Shown piece by piece: positions 19,696 through 28,435 of a DNA stretch of 64,000 nucleotides (its first letter is position 1; the number at the start of each line of letters is the position of its first letter). The stretch is taken from contig NZ_JAJOMZ010000004.1 of NCBI RefSeq assembly GCF_024699965.1, positions 1,672,001-1,736,000 on the forward strand. The letters are read 5' to 3'. The notes below the pieces were generated by a model that saw nothing but the letters and a program-made list of their open reading frames with translations, searched no databases and was not told where the DNA came from. The translations under genes were made by a program, and so were the position numbers. The DNA comes from Flavobacterium sp. J372. GTDB taxonomy: Bacteria; Bacteroidota; Bacteroidia; Flavobacteriales; Flavobacteriaceae.

Positions 19696-20643
19696 ATGCA
19701 GGATAAAAAGATTCTCATTATTGCCCCGTATGCCTTTGGTTACACAAACCATATGCTTACTGCACTGCACAAAAAAGGACATACTAATGCGAAGATTGTT
19801 TATCTTGATTTTCCCTCTTTTGCTTATAAAAACTCAATGCATAAAGCCGCTAACTTCCTTAGTAAGGTTTTTAGCGGAAAGAATTTGAAGAAAGAATTTG
19901 TTCGCGACAGGATAAAGAATACGCTCGCTGAAGCCGGCGTGCAGGATTTTATCTTTATGATACGCCCCGATATGCTTGATGATGCATTGCTGGAACAGAT
20001 TAAAAAAAGTACCAGAAGGCTTGTTGCTTATTATTATGACAGTACGCGCCGTTTTACACGCAAGAATGAGGTAGCCCATTTTTTTGATAAGGTTTATACG
20101 TATGACAGGCTCGATGCAGAAAACCACGGCTATGAATTTCTTACCAATTATATTTTTAAGGAAAGTGAAGATGCCGGATATGACTATCAGTTTTTCAATA
20201 TTTCAACGTATGATTACCGTTATCCGTTGCTTGAAAAGCTCGGAAATTATCTAAAAGAGCGAAACTACAGCTACCTCATAGAGATTTACACGCCCGATGA
20301 TATTACAAGTGACAGCGTACAGATTATCCACAAACAAAAATCTGTTGCCGAGGTTGAAGGGCTTATAAAACGCTCTAAAATAATTGTTGAGATACAACGC
20401 ACCGAGCAGCTAGGTCTTTCTTTCAGGATATTTGAAGCCCTGGGATACCGAAAAAAGCTTATCACTACCAATAAAGATATCGTGAACTACGATTTTTACA
20501 ATCCGCAGAACATTTTGGTGATAGATGAAAACAACATAGAAATACCTGAAGATTTCGTTACATCGCTGTACATAGAACCTGATAAGACTGTACTTGACAA
20601 GTATAGGATTGATAATTGGGTGGAACGCGTGTTTGAACTATAA
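19696..20643 (+). CDS. glycosyltransferase-like protein of LPS clusters (CgeB/RfaS-like)
   Basis: This encodes a 315-residue cytoplasmic protein. The ATG at 19696 (MQDKKILIIAPYAFGYTNHM) is preferred over upstream non-ATG starts. A first Rossmann-like half (KILIIAPY, FIFMIRPDML, RRLVAYYYDSTRRFT) is followed by a second half with EIYTPDDI and the donor-site pattern EIQRTEQLGLSFRIFEALGYRKKLIT, which resembles the C-terminal sugar-nucleotide region of GT-B enzymes. Similar genes occur in Bacteroidota capsule and LPS loci. It is read against its neighbours, and its 3' end overlaps the convergent GT4 gene by 6 nt. Confidence 0.65.
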   Translation: MQDKKILIIAPYAFGYTNHMLTALHKKGHTNAKIVYLDFPSFAYKNSMHKAANFLSKVFSGKNLKKEFVRDRIKNTLAEAGVQDFIFMIRPDMLDDALLEQIKKSTRRLVAYYYDSTRRFTRKNEVAHFFDKVYTYDRLDAENHGYEFLTNYIFKESEDAGYDYQFFNISTYDYRYPLLEKLGNYLKERNYSYLIEIYTPDDITSDSVQIIHKQKSVAEVEGLIKRSKIIVEIQRTEQLGLSFRIFEALGYRKKLITTNKDIVNYDFYNPQNILVIDENNIEIPEDFVTSLYIEPDKTVLDKYRIDNWVERVFEL

Positions 20644-21708
20644 CACTAACTTTCTGTAAACCGAAAGGTATGTGGCGGCGCTTTTATCCCACGAGAAAAA
20701 GTCGGCACGATCTTTAAGCAGGGCTGTACGCATTTCTTTGTCAGCATTGAAATTATCCATGCATTTGTGAAAATGTTCACGCATGTATTCCGGGTCAAAA
20801 TTATCCCAGTAATAAGCAGCGTCTCCGCCAATTTCAGGCAATGATGTGTGGCTTGACAAAAACACAGGCTTACCGAATTTCATGGCTTCGATAGGCGGCA
20901 GGCCAAAACCTTCGCGTATGCTGGGGAAAGCAAAGGCAAGGCAGTGCTGCATATAATACTGCTTGCCGGCATCATCAACCTTCCCTGTCAGGAAAACCCT
21001 TTTACTCAAATTGTTTTTAGCAATATGTTCTTTTATAACAGCGCCGTAGTCATGGCTGTTGTTGCCCGAAATAATAAGGTTTATACCTTCCGGCATTACG
21101 GCAATCATCTGCACCAGCGATAAAAAATTTTTCCTTTCATGAAATTCGCCAATGGAATAGATGAAAGGGACATCAACCGGCGCATTTGGCGGGTACGCTG
21201 ATGTATCAACAAGATGCGTTATCGGGTTGCCATTGTAAATAATATACTCCGGCACATTTGGTATGCTGAAATAGCTGTGTGCCTGTTTCTTTGCAAATTC
21301 CGAGATGTACGTTATAGCGGTTGAGCGTTCCAGTTTTCCCCTGAACCTTTTTGCATGCGCTTCGCGGTCTTCTCCTGTACATTCTTCCATGAAGTTCACG
21401 TCGTGAACCGTAAGCAGGTAATTTTTGGCTTTAAATGGCTCAATTTTGGTATTCTGGTTAAGCGAATGCCAAAGGTCATGCTTTTTCCTTATCCTGAAAA
21501 GCGGGTAGCGCTGCAGCGATTTGTATTGGTGGTACTTGAATGTATCGCCAAAAACCGCTTCAAGCTCATATGGTTTTTTAGCGTTAAGCCAAATATCCAG
21601 CCCGGATAAATCATTGTTTTGCAGGCCTTTTATAAGCTCATAATTAAATGTACCCAATCCGCCGGCGCGGTTGTTTATGTTATGCGATTCAAGGAATATG
21701 GTTTTCAT
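20638..21708 (-). CDS. GT4-family glycosyltransferase
   Basis: This encodes a 356-residue GT-B retaining glycosyltransferase. The start is the ATG at 21708 (MKTIFLESHNINNRAGGLGTF), a Gly-rich N-terminal loop typical of GT4; ten further upstream codons in frame are not family-like. The C-terminal domain shows FIYSIGEFHERKNFLSLVQ, then FAFPSIREGFGLPPIEAM, whose E266 and E274 form the E-x7-E motif. It transfers a sugar from a nucleotide donor, probably to LPS or exopolysaccharide. It follows the GT2 gene at 21711 with a 2-nt gap. Confidence 0.88.
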   Translation of the reverse strand: MKTIFLESHNINNRAGGLGTFNYELIKGLQNNDLSGLDIWLNAKKPYELEAVFGDTFKYHQYKSLQRYPLFRIRKKHDLWHSLNQNTKIEPFKAKNYLLTVHDVNFMEECTGEDREAHAKRFRGKLERSTAITYISEFAKKQAHSYFSIPNVPEYIIYNGNPITHLVDTSAYPPNAPVDVPFIYSIGEFHERKNFLSLVQMIAVMPEGINLIISGNNSHDYGAVIKEHIAKNNLSKRVFLTGKVDDAGKQYYMQHCLAFAFPSIREGFGLPPIEAMKFGKPVFLSSHTSLPEIGGDAAYYWDNFDPEYMREHFHKCMDNFNADKEMRTALLKDRADFFSWDKSAATYLSVYRKLVL

Positions 21709-21710
21709 GT

Positions 21711-22478
21711 TCAGGCGATTTTCCTGTACTTCATCCACAATTGCAGGTAGCGCTTAAATACAGAAAATGAGTGCACATAGGCCAATATAAAACCTTCCTT
21801 GCCGTCAAGTATGCCCATCCTGAAAAAATACTGCCAGCAAAACCTGTAAAACGGCCTGAAGAAAAAATGGTAGGCATTCGGCCTGCGCTTCTTATTGTAT
21901 AGGTTTTCGGCCTGCAGCTTGCTGTACATTGTAAGTTTGCCGTTGTAGTTATCAAAGCTTTTATAGCTGTAATGGTCAACTTTTTCACTCAATTTCCCCA
22001 CAACGCCCCTGGCCTGTATTGTTTCGTGCACAAGCCCGCTGTAAGCACAGTGGTTCTTGTTAAAAAGTCGTATCACCCTATCTGTCTGCCAGCCGCCGAA
22101 ATGTATTTTTTTGCCCATAAAGTGGAATTTCCGCTTTACAAAATAAGCTATCTCGTTACTGTTGTTGGCCAATACTGTTTTTATTTCCTGCTCGAGTTTT
22201 GGTGTTACAACCTCATCAAGGTCAAAAAAAAGTATCCAGTCATTCTTGGCCTGCTGTATTGCAAAATTGCGCTGGTCGCTGAAATTGAGAAATTCCTTCT
22301 GCATAAACTTTACATTCAGCTCTCGGGCAATCTGTTCGGTAGCATCGGTACTGTAAGAGTCAACTATAATGATCTCATCGGCAAAAGAAAGGCTCTCTAC
22401 ATAACGCCTGATGTTGTCTTCTTCATTATATGTTATGGCGAGCGCAGATATTTTTGGCGCCGGACTGTTTTCAGTCAT
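21711..22478 (-). CDS. GT2 glycosyltransferase, LPS-core type (WaaE/KdtX-like)
   Basis: This encodes a 255-residue protein from the ATG at 22478 (MTENSPAPKISALAITYNEE). It has the short GT2 layout of beta-1,4-glucosyltransferases that act on the LPS inner core: EIIIVDSYSTDATEQIA, FSDQRNFAIQQAKNDWILFFDLDE with the D86-x-D88 motif, then KIHFGGWQTDRVIRLF and HETI. The C-terminal RRPNAYHFFFRPFYRF and GKEGFILAYVHSF match this branch. It is paralogous to the gene at 23242. A TATATTTG box lies upstream on the minus strand (22505-22498). Confidence 0.87.
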   Translation of the reverse strand: MTENSPAPKISALAITYNEEDNIRRYVESLSFADEIIIVDSYSTDATEQIARELNVKFMQKEFLNFSDQRNFAIQQAKNDWILFFDLDEVVTPKLEQEIKTVLANNSNEIAYFVKRKFHFMGKKIHFGGWQTDRVIRLFNKNHCAYSGLVHETIQARGVVGKLSEKVDHYSYKSFDNYNGKLTMYSKLQAENLYNKKRRPNAYHFFFRPFYRFCWQYFFRMGILDGKEGFILAYVHSFSVFKRYLQLWMKYRKIA

Positions 22479-22536
22479 AGAAAAAATGATATATTGGCAA
22501 ATATAATAATATACATTTACCCAACTAAAAAAAACG

Positions 22537-23250
22537 ATGGCAAAGCTACCTGTTTTAATGTACCACAATGTCACTCCAAATGAAAAAGAAGGAGCCGGGC
22601 TCACAATTTCTGCACGGCTGCTGGAGGAACATTTAAGATACATTCATGATTCAGGCTACACGACTTTGCATCTTGATCAAATCAATACTATAAACAGCCT
22701 GCCAGCAAAAACCCTACTTATAACTTTTGATGATGTTGCTGAAAGCCAGCTGGAATATGCTGTGCCTTTGCTTGAAAAATACGGGCTCAGGGCTGTGTTC
22801 TTCATCCCTTTTAAATATGTTGGCGGCAATGACGACTGGAATGACGGCTCAGTGAAAATAATGAGCCTGGAGCAGCTTAAGAGCATTAATCCGGATGTTG
22901 TGCAGTTTGCATGGCATTCTTACAGGCACGGGCATTACAAAGCCATGAGCGAAGCTGAGGTTATCGAAGATCTGGATAACTGCCAACGTTTTATTGATGA
23001 ATCAGGGCTGGAAGTATATCCCGCAATTGCATACCCGTTCGGGAGCTATCCTAAAAAAGGTGAAGCCAATGCAGGATTTAAGGAAATACTGCAAAGTAGA
23101 GGCCTTAAGATGGGTTTCCGCATTGGCAACCGTGTAAACAGGTTTCCGCTGAAAGATAAATTTGAAATTCAGCGCATAGATATAAAAGGGGAGGATACGC
23201 TCTTTAAGTTCCGCCTGAAACTGAAGTTCGGGAAACTGCGGTTATTTTAG
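22537..23250 (+). CDS. polysaccharide deacetylase (NodB homology)
   Basis: This encodes a 237-residue carbohydrate esterase family 4 enzyme. Motif 1 is TFDD (residues 63-66, with catalytic Asp65 and metal Asp66), motif 2 is His127-x3-His131 in AWHSYRHGHY, and a later AYPFGSYPKKG is motif 3. There is no signal peptide, and MAKLPVLMYHNVTP is the usual front of cytoplasmic or membrane-proximal members. It should remove N-acetyl groups from a glycan. It stands alone on the plus strand between two paralogous GT2 genes and overlaps the 3' end of the next gene by 9 nt. Confidence 0.87.
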   Translation: MAKLPVLMYHNVTPNEKEGAGLTISARLLEEHLRYIHDSGYTTLHLDQINTINSLPAKTLLITFDDVAESQLEYAVPLLEKYGLRAVFFIPFKYVGGNDDWNDGSVKIMSLEQLKSINPDVVQFAWHSYRHGHYKAMSEAEVIEDLDNCQRFIDESGLEVYPAIAYPFGSYPKKGEANAGFKEILQSRGLKMGFRIGNRVNRFPLKDKFEIQRIDIKGEDTLFKFRLKLKFGKLRLF

Positions 23251-23979
23251 CCCACGCTGTATCAGCATCATTTTTACATAGCGCGAAAGCACACCGTAGG
23301 CATTCATACTTGCAAGCGCCAGCCCCGGCACACCGTCAAGAAATCCTTTTTTGATGATGTATGCATGGAAGAAGCGGTACATGGGCTTAAAGATGAGGTG
23401 CAGGTAAGTAACCTTTTTGCCTTTGCGAACCGACATTTGCGCCTGGAACCAAGCATAAGAGTCTTTCTTGGCCAATAAATGGAAAAGGCCCTTATAGGTG
23501 TAATGAATCATGAAGTTGCGCAATGCCCCTGCTTTACCCTCAAAATTCAGCTTTTCATGCACATCACCCGTAAATTGTATGTTTTCGTTCTTTACAAGTC
23601 GAATCACGCGATCAACTTTGTGGTACAAAAAACGGTTCATGTAAAAATGCGGGAAGGGTATGGTATAGCCGTTATATTTAGGATTTTTAAGCACCTCCTG
23701 TATTTCGTGCTTCAGCTTTTCGGTAACACGCTCGTCAGCGTCTATAAATAATATCCAATCGCCTTTGGCAGCAGTTAGCGCAAAGTTTTTTTGTGCAGAG
23801 AAATTGTCAAATTTCCGCTCAATAACCTTGCAGCCCATGTTTTGTGCTTTTTCCCTGGTATTGTCTGTACTGTAGGAATCTATAACAATTATCTCATTGG
23901 CAAATGATACCGACCTTATGGCGTCTTCAATATATGTTTCCTCATTATAGGCGGGTATAATTACCGAAAGGCTGTTCAT
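23242..23979 (-). CDS. GT2 glycosyltransferase, LPS-core type
   Basis: This encodes a 245-residue protein from the ATG at 23979 (MNSLSVIIPAYNEETYIEDA). It has EIIVIDSYSTDNTREKA, FSAQKNFALTAAKGDWILFIDADE with D80-x-D82, FYHKVDRVIRLVKNE-type segments and HEKL. The C-terminal LIFKPMYRFFHAYIIKKGFL and the PGLALASMNAYG run parallel the gene at 21711, so the two are paralogs from a duplication, now separated by a deacetylase. It probably adds a hexose to the LPS core. Confidence 0.86.
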   Translation of the reverse strand: MNSLSVIIPAYNEETYIEDAIRSVSFANEIIVIDSYSTDNTREKAQNMGCKVIERKFDNFSAQKNFALTAAKGDWILFIDADERVTEKLKHEIQEVLKNPKYNGYTIPFPHFYMNRFLYHKVDRVIRLVKNENIQFTGDVHEKLNFEGKAGALRNFMIHYTYKGLFHLLAKKDSYAWFQAQMSVRKGKKVTYLHLIFKPMYRFFHAYIIKKGFLDGVPGLALASMNAYGVLSRYVKMMLIQRGLK

Positions 23980-24035
23980 TCGCAATTTTGTTGTTACAGG
24001 CAAATCTAACAAAAAAATAAATTTATCTTTGCCCC

Positions 24036-24863
24036 ATGCAAAACAATATTTCTGTAATTATAAGCACTTATAATTCTCCTGCATGGCTTCAGAAAGTGCT
24101 GTGGGGGTATAACACGCAAACATACAGGAACTTTGAAATGGTTATTGCCGATGATGGCTCGCGCAGCGACACCTTCACGCTTATTGAGGAAATGCAGAAA
24201 GAAGTGTTTTACCCCATAATACATGTATGGCATGAAGACAACGGTTTCCAGAAATCTCAGATACTAAATAAAGCCATACTTGCCTGCACAACAGATTATA
24301 TATTGATGAGTGATGGTGACTGCATACCTCGCCCTGATTTTATAGAGCAGCATATAAAGTTCAGGGAAGAAGGTTATTTCCTTTCGGGCGGTTACCATAA
24401 GCTGCCACTTGAACTTTCCCAAAATATCACCAAAGATGATATTTACTCCGGCAGATGCTTTGATGTTGCCTGGCTTAAAAAAAACGGCATGCAAACATCT
24501 TTCAAGAATAATAAAGTTGACGCAACGGGCCTTGTAAGCGATGTACTCAATAAGCTTACACCCACAAACCCAAGCTGGAACGGGCATAACTCATCAGGCT
24601 GGAAAAAAGATATTGTTGCCATAAACGGTTTTGACGAGCGGATGCAGTATGGGGGGCAAGACCGTGAACTGGGCGAACGCCTTGTTAACTATGGCATTGT
24701 GCCTAAGCAAATACGCTACAGTACCGTATGCCTGCACCTTGACCATGCCCGTGGATATGCCACACCTGAATCAATCAACAAGAACAGGAATATACGCAAG
24801 GCAACCCGCGATGAGAAGAAAAAGTGGACAGATTACGGGATTGTGAAGGGTAATGCTGGTTAG
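24036..24863 (+). CDS. GT2 glycosyltransferase with GT7/GT27-type C-terminal region
   Basis: This encodes a 275-residue protein. The GT-A part has SVIISTYNSPAWLQKVL, MVIADDGSRSDT and the D93-G-D95 motif in ILMSDGDCIPRPD. The C-terminal part carries the acidic motif AINGFDERMQYGGQDRELGE, as in the galactosyltransferase C-terminal domain shared by GT7 and GT27. A TATCTTTG box (24024-24031) lies a few bases before the ATG, which suggests a very short leader. It is expected to act on a surface glycan. Confidence 0.85.
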   Translation: MQNNISVIISTYNSPAWLQKVLWGYNTQTYRNFEMVIADDGSRSDTFTLIEEMQKEVFYPIIHVWHEDNGFQKSQILNKAILACTTDYILMSDGDCIPRPDFIEQHIKFREEGYFLSGGYHKLPLELSQNITKDDIYSGRCFDVAWLKKNGMQTSFKNNKVDATGLVSDVLNKLTPTNPSWNGHNSSGWKKDIVAINGFDERMQYGGQDRELGERLVNYGIVPKQIRYSTVCLHLDHARGYATPESINKNRNIRKATRDEKKKWTDYGIVKGNAG

Positions 24864-24914
24864 TTGTTGATTCGTTAATTTGTTCAACCTTCAGACTTTC
24901 CAACTTTCGACTAA

Positions 24915-25976
24915 TTATAAATTTTCTTTTAAAAACTTATCAAGCTGTGGTAATATAATTTCAGGGGAAAGCTGCAGGTATAATTCACGCGGATTTTTCT
25001 CAATTTCCTTACGCTTTTCATAGGTATAGCTGTCAAATAAATCAGGTTTAAAATCAAGAAGGTGAACGCTGGTATGCATCTTGCCGTCTTCAAAACTTGC
25101 CCAATGCGATTTACTTACATAGGGTGAAAATATTGTAAATGTAGGTTTGCCCAATGCCTTTGCAATATGTACAGTGCCGCCTTCATTCGCTACCAGCGCA
25201 TCACACTGGTACATAAGTTTTATAAAGTCTCGTATTGTTGGGGCATAAATATCAAGTATGATATTTTCTTTATGCCTGCACATTTCAAATATCTTAAGCG
25301 CTTCCTCTTTCTGGTGGGGTGAATAGTTAAAAAGCAGGTAGGCATCAAATTTTTCAGCAATGTAATCGGCTATTTCGGCCACATATTCATAGGGCATAGA
25401 TTTCTGCGGCGTACTGCCCAGTACTCCCAGCACGATAACTTTTTTGTCCTTGTACCTGCCAAGCCAGTCTTCCTGTTTTTCTGCTTCCGAAAGCCATATT
25501 TTCGGCGCATAATCTACAGGTTCAAAGTCGCCGGCCGCTTGCAGCAGCCGCACCCTGTCTTCGATTGCTTTACCCGCAATATGGGATGATTCTTTAAGGA
25601 TTTCAGCAGGATGGGTGTAGTAGCCCCAGTTACCCAGTTTTTTACGGCTTTTGTTGCCAATGGTCATATTCGCACCCGAGAACTTGCATATAAGCCTGCT
25701 CTGGGTTTTAGAGTAGGGGTCAAAAATGATATCATAGTTTTGCGCCCTTATCTGCAAGATAGTTTCCAGGAGCACAGGCAGTTTCTTAAGCTCTTTTTCT
25801 TTTACCGAAATGAACTTGTCAATGTTGGGGTTATGCATAACCACGCCTTCAGTAAAGTCATACGCCATGAGATGTATCTCACTGTCAGGATATTTCCTCT
25901 TGAAGTTATTGGCAATTACCGAAGCGATAAGCACATCGCCTATGCGTTTATTCTGGATGATAAGGACTTTCTTCAT
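24915..25976 (-). CDS. GT9 family ADP-heptose:LPS heptosyltransferase-like protein
   Basis: This encodes a 353-residue GT-B enzyme of LPS core assembly. N-terminal KVLIIQNKRIGDVLIASVIA is the WaaC/WaaF-type start (R-x-G-D). The middle holds VIVLGVLGSTPQKSMPYEY and the donor site is VANEGGTVHIAKALGKPTFTIFSPY. Members transfer heptose from an ADP-heptose donor to lipid A-Kdo. It follows the methyltransferase gene with stop and start codons directly adjacent (TAAATG), which indicates translational coupling. Confidence 0.9.
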   Translation of the reverse strand: MKKVLIIQNKRIGDVLIASVIANNFKRKYPDSEIHLMAYDFTEGVVMHNPNIDKFISVKEKELKKLPVLLETILQIRAQNYDIIFDPYSKTQSRLICKFSGANMTIGNKSRKKLGNWGYYTHPAEILKESSHIAGKAIEDRVRLLQAAGDFEPVDYAPKIWLSEAEKQEDWLGRYKDKKVIVLGVLGSTPQKSMPYEYVAEIADYIAEKFDAYLLFNYSPHQKEEALKIFEMCRHKENIILDIYAPTIRDFIKLMYQCDALVANEGGTVHIAKALGKPTFTIFSPYVSKSHWASFEDGKMHTSVHLLDFKPDLFDSYTYEKRKEIEKNPRELYLQLSPEIILPQLDKFLKENL

Positions 25977-26585
25977 TTATGATGCGGGCTCATCATTGTT
26001 TTCACTACCTTTTTTGCAGTAAACACCAATTTGCCAATACCTTAGTTCTTCTTCGGTGCGTACCGTTACAAAATTAATCTTTTCAAGCCTTTGGTTGAAT
26101 AACTCCCACAAATGCGGCGCCTCCCTGTAAATAGATGATATGATTATGCCGTCATCCTCAAGATGGTCAATCATTTTCTCAAGCACTTTTACACGCTCTT
26201 TTTCATGCACGTAATAAAAAACCTCATTAAAAATGATTACGTCAAATTTTCGCTCAGGCGTAAAAGTATGGATGTCTTTACACTGGAATTCTGCATTGGG
26301 AAATTCCTTGGCTTTGGCTTTCTCAATAGAAACCTTTGAAAAATCTATCCCTAAAAAATAGTTATACATATAATGTGCCGGGAGCTTCTCGTTCAATACA
26401 CCTTCACCGCTGCCAAGGTCAAGTATTGAAGGATTTTCTTTACCTAAAATAGTTAGATAGCCTATTATGGTAGAGTAGCGTGAAAGCTCTTTGCTGGTTT
26501 TCATGCTGTCCCAGCGTCCCTTTGCGTATTGTTTGTCCCAGCGAAGCTTGCGCCTCCAGTTATGAAATTTATCAAGAGTATTCAA
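25977..26585 (-). CDS. class I SAM-dependent methyltransferase
   Basis: This encodes a 202-residue protein with the SAM-binding motif I SILDLGSGEGVL (residues ~53-64), the acidic FLGIDFSKVSI motif, FQCKDIHTF, and motif IV KFDVIIFNEVFYYV. The N-terminus is basic and aromatic (KFHNWRRKLRWDKQYAKGRW). The substrate is unknown; its tight coupling to a heptosyltransferase suggests methylation of an LPS sugar. It starts 73 nt from the divergent kinase-like gene. Confidence 0.83.
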   Translation of the reverse strand: MNTLDKFHNWRRKLRWDKQYAKGRWDSMKTSKELSRYSTIIGYLTILGKENPSILDLGSGEGVLNEKLPAHYMYNYFLGIDFSKVSIEKAKAKEFPNAEFQCKDIHTFTPERKFDVIIFNEVFYYVHEKERVKVLEKMIDHLEDDGIIISSIYREAPHLWELFNQRLEKINFVTVRTEEELRYWQIGVYCKKGSENNDEPAS

Positions 26586-26658
26586 TGCTGTAGTGGTTTA
26601 GTGGTTAATTGTCTGTGCAATGTAGTACAATTTTTCTAAATTTGGGCAAATTTTACAT

Positions 26659-27420
26659 ATGCCGGTACATATCTGTGTTAACCCTTTATATGATTCAAAA
26701 AAAGAGCAGCTGCTGCAATTGGCAGATAATTTTGAGCAAGAAGGCAAGATACTGGTAAAAGGTTCGCGCAACATTATCAAGACCAACTATCTTGAAGGCG
26801 ATAAGGTTAACATAAAGTATTTTAAGAAGCCTAACTTTTTCAATGCAATAGTCTATTCGCTCATCCGCCCGTCAAAGGCAAGGCGTTCTTTTGAGTATGC
26901 GCAATACCTTTTGAAGAACGGCATACTCACGCCCCAACCGTTGGCTTATATCGAAGAAAAATCAGGCGCAGGGCTGGGGGAGAGCTACTACATTTGCAGG
27001 CATATTGATTATGATTTTACGTTTCGCGAACTGATTCACGACCCGCTTTTCCCGAACCGGAAAGCTATACTGGAGCAGTTTACGGAGTTTACTTATAAGA
27101 TGCACGAAGCACGCATAAACTTCCTAGACCATTCACCGGGCAATACGCTGATTGTAGACAAAGGTGATGGGAATTATGATTTCTACCTTATCGACCTGAA
27201 CCGTATGAAGTTTGAAGATATGGGTATTGAAGCCCGTATGGACAACTTTAAAAAGCTATGGCCCTCGCGCACCATGGTGAAGATTATCGCTGCAAAGTAT
27301 GCTGAGCTGACAGGTAAAAGCTACGAAGAGCTCCACGCCATTCTGCTGAAAAGCACACTCGATTTCAAGCGAAAAATCACGAAGAAGAAATATTTGAAGA
27401 GAAAGCTGAAGAAAAAATAA
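26659..27420 (+). CDS. Kdo/heptose kinase-like protein (LPS kinase family)
   Basis: This encodes a 253-residue protein with a eukaryotic-kinase-like fold. A candidate ATP lysine is in VNIKYFKKP (~50-58). The catalytic-loop equivalent is FLDHSPGNTLI (Asp157, Asn162) and the metal-binding DFG-equivalent is LIDLNRM (Asp179). These match the KdkA/WaaP group that phosphorylates Kdo or heptose of the LPS core. The C-terminus is strongly basic (KRKITKKKYLKRKLKKK), suited to contact with the membrane. It is followed by a heptanucleotide repeat tract. Confidence 0.82.
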   Translation: MPVHICVNPLYDSKKEQLLQLADNFEQEGKILVKGSRNIIKTNYLEGDKVNIKYFKKPNFFNAIVYSLIRPSKARRSFEYAQYLLKNGILTPQPLAYIEEKSGAGLGESYYICRHIDYDFTFRELIHDPLFPNRKAILEQFTEFTYKMHEARINFLDHSPGNTLIVDKGDGNYDFYLIDLNRMKFEDMGIEARMDNFKKLWPSRTMVKIIAAKYAELTGKSYEELHAILLKSTLDFKRKITKKKYLKRKLKKK

Positions 27421-27546
27421 TTACGAATTACGAATTACGAATTACGAATTACGAATTACGAATTACGAATTACGAATTACGAATTACGAATTACGAATTT
27501 CAGCGTTAAACATCTACTCGTAATTCGTAATTTAAAATTCGTAATT
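27421..27546. repeat. heptanucleotide tandem repeat (TTACGAA)n with inverted copies
   Basis: From 27421 to 27498 the 7-mer TTACGAA is repeated without change about 11 times. After a ~24-nt spacer, inverted copies (TTCGTAA type) lie at ~27522-27546 and reach the dapD stop codon. The two arms could fold into a hairpin between the convergent kinase-like gene and dapD. It is not a CRISPR: there are no spacers. Confidence 0.9.
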
Positions 27547-28360
27547 AAACAGCTACATCATACTCTCTCAACGCATTGTTAAGCGAAGTCTTTAAATCTG
27601 TTGATGGTTTGCGCTGGCCTATTATAAGGGCGCACGGCACCTGGTATTCGCCTGCTGCGAATTTCTTGGTATAGCTGCCCGGTATCACAACGCTACGTGG
27701 CGGCACGGCACCTTTCATTTCAACCGGAGTATCGCCTGTAACATCAATAATTTTTGTGGAAGCCGTAAGGCAAACGTTTGCCCCAAGCACGGCCTCAGCG
27801 CCTACACGAACGCCTTCAACCACAATGCAGCGTGAGCCTATAAATGCGCCGTCTTCTATAATAACCGGTGCGGCCTGCAAAGGTTCGAGCACACCGCCAA
27901 TACCTACACCACCGCTCAGGTGTACGTTCTTGCCAATCTGTGCGCAGCTGCCTACGGTAGCCCAGGTGTCTACCATTGTGCCCTCGTCAACGTAAGCGCC
28001 AATGTTTACATAGCTTGGCATCAATATCACACCTGATGAGATGTATGCTCCATGCCTTGCCACGGCATTCGGTACCACGCGTATCCCCTTCTCGGCATAG
28101 TTGCGTTTCAGCGGCATCTTGTCATGGTATTCAAAGATCCCCGCCTCAAGTGTTTCCATTTTCTGGATAGGGAAGTACATAACCACGGCCTTCTTCGCCC
28201 ACTCATTAACCTGCCAGCCATCGGCTGCTGGTTCAGCTACGCGCAGTTTACCTGCATCAAGCATTTCTATTACTTCGCGTATGGCATTCGTTGTATTTTC
28301 TTCTTTAAGCAAGTCGCGGTTTTCCCAGGCCTGCTCTATAATAGTTTGTAGATTGCTCAT
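27545..28360 (-). CDS. dapD: tetrahydrodipicolinate N-succinyltransferase
   Basis: This encodes a 271-residue trimeric left-handed beta-helix enzyme that succinylates tetrahydrodipicolinate in the lysine/meso-diaminopimelate pathway. The start is the ATG at 28360 (MSNLQTIIEQAWENRDLLKE). Signatures are VVPNAVARHGAYISSGVILMPS, then IGAYVDEGTMVDTWATVGSCAQIG and the hexapeptide runs NVHLSGGVGIGGVLEP and GAFIGSRCIVVEGVRVG. It is expressed from a minus-strand box at 28386-28379, back-to-back with the SDR gene. Confidence 0.95.
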   Translation of the reverse strand: MSNLQTIIEQAWENRDLLKEENTTNAIREVIEMLDAGKLRVAEPAADGWQVNEWAKKAVVMYFPIQKMETLEAGIFEYHDKMPLKRNYAEKGIRVVPNAVARHGAYISSGVILMPSYVNIGAYVDEGTMVDTWATVGSCAQIGKNVHLSGGVGIGGVLEPLQAAPVIIEDGAFIGSRCIVVEGVRVGAEAVLGANVCLTASTKIIDVTGDTPVEMKGAVPPRSVVIPGSYTKKFAAGEYQVPCALIIGQRKPSTDLKTSLNNALREYDVAV

Positions 28361-28378
28361 GGTAAAATTTGGTTTCGG

Positions 28379-28406
28379 CAAAGATAGCAAACAAACAGTA
28401 TCGCAA
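28379..28406 (-). promoter_or_regulatory. probable dapD promoter
   Basis: On the minus strand TTG (28406-28404), 17 nt, then TATCTTTG (28386-28379), 18 nt before the dapD ATG. The -7 element is a full match to TAnnTTTG; the -33 element is minimal and the spacing is at the short end. Confidence 0.45.
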
Positions 28407-28435
28407 TTAATTTCAAACTTGATTACTTTTGCCCT

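Noticed and set aside
21972..22583. A 203-codon frame on the plus strand
   Set aside because: Antisense to the GT2 gene at 21711-22478 and overlaps the real deacetylase start.
27421..27546. Possible CRISPR array
   Set aside because: The unit is 7 nt with no spacers and there are no cas genes; it is a simple tandem repeat.
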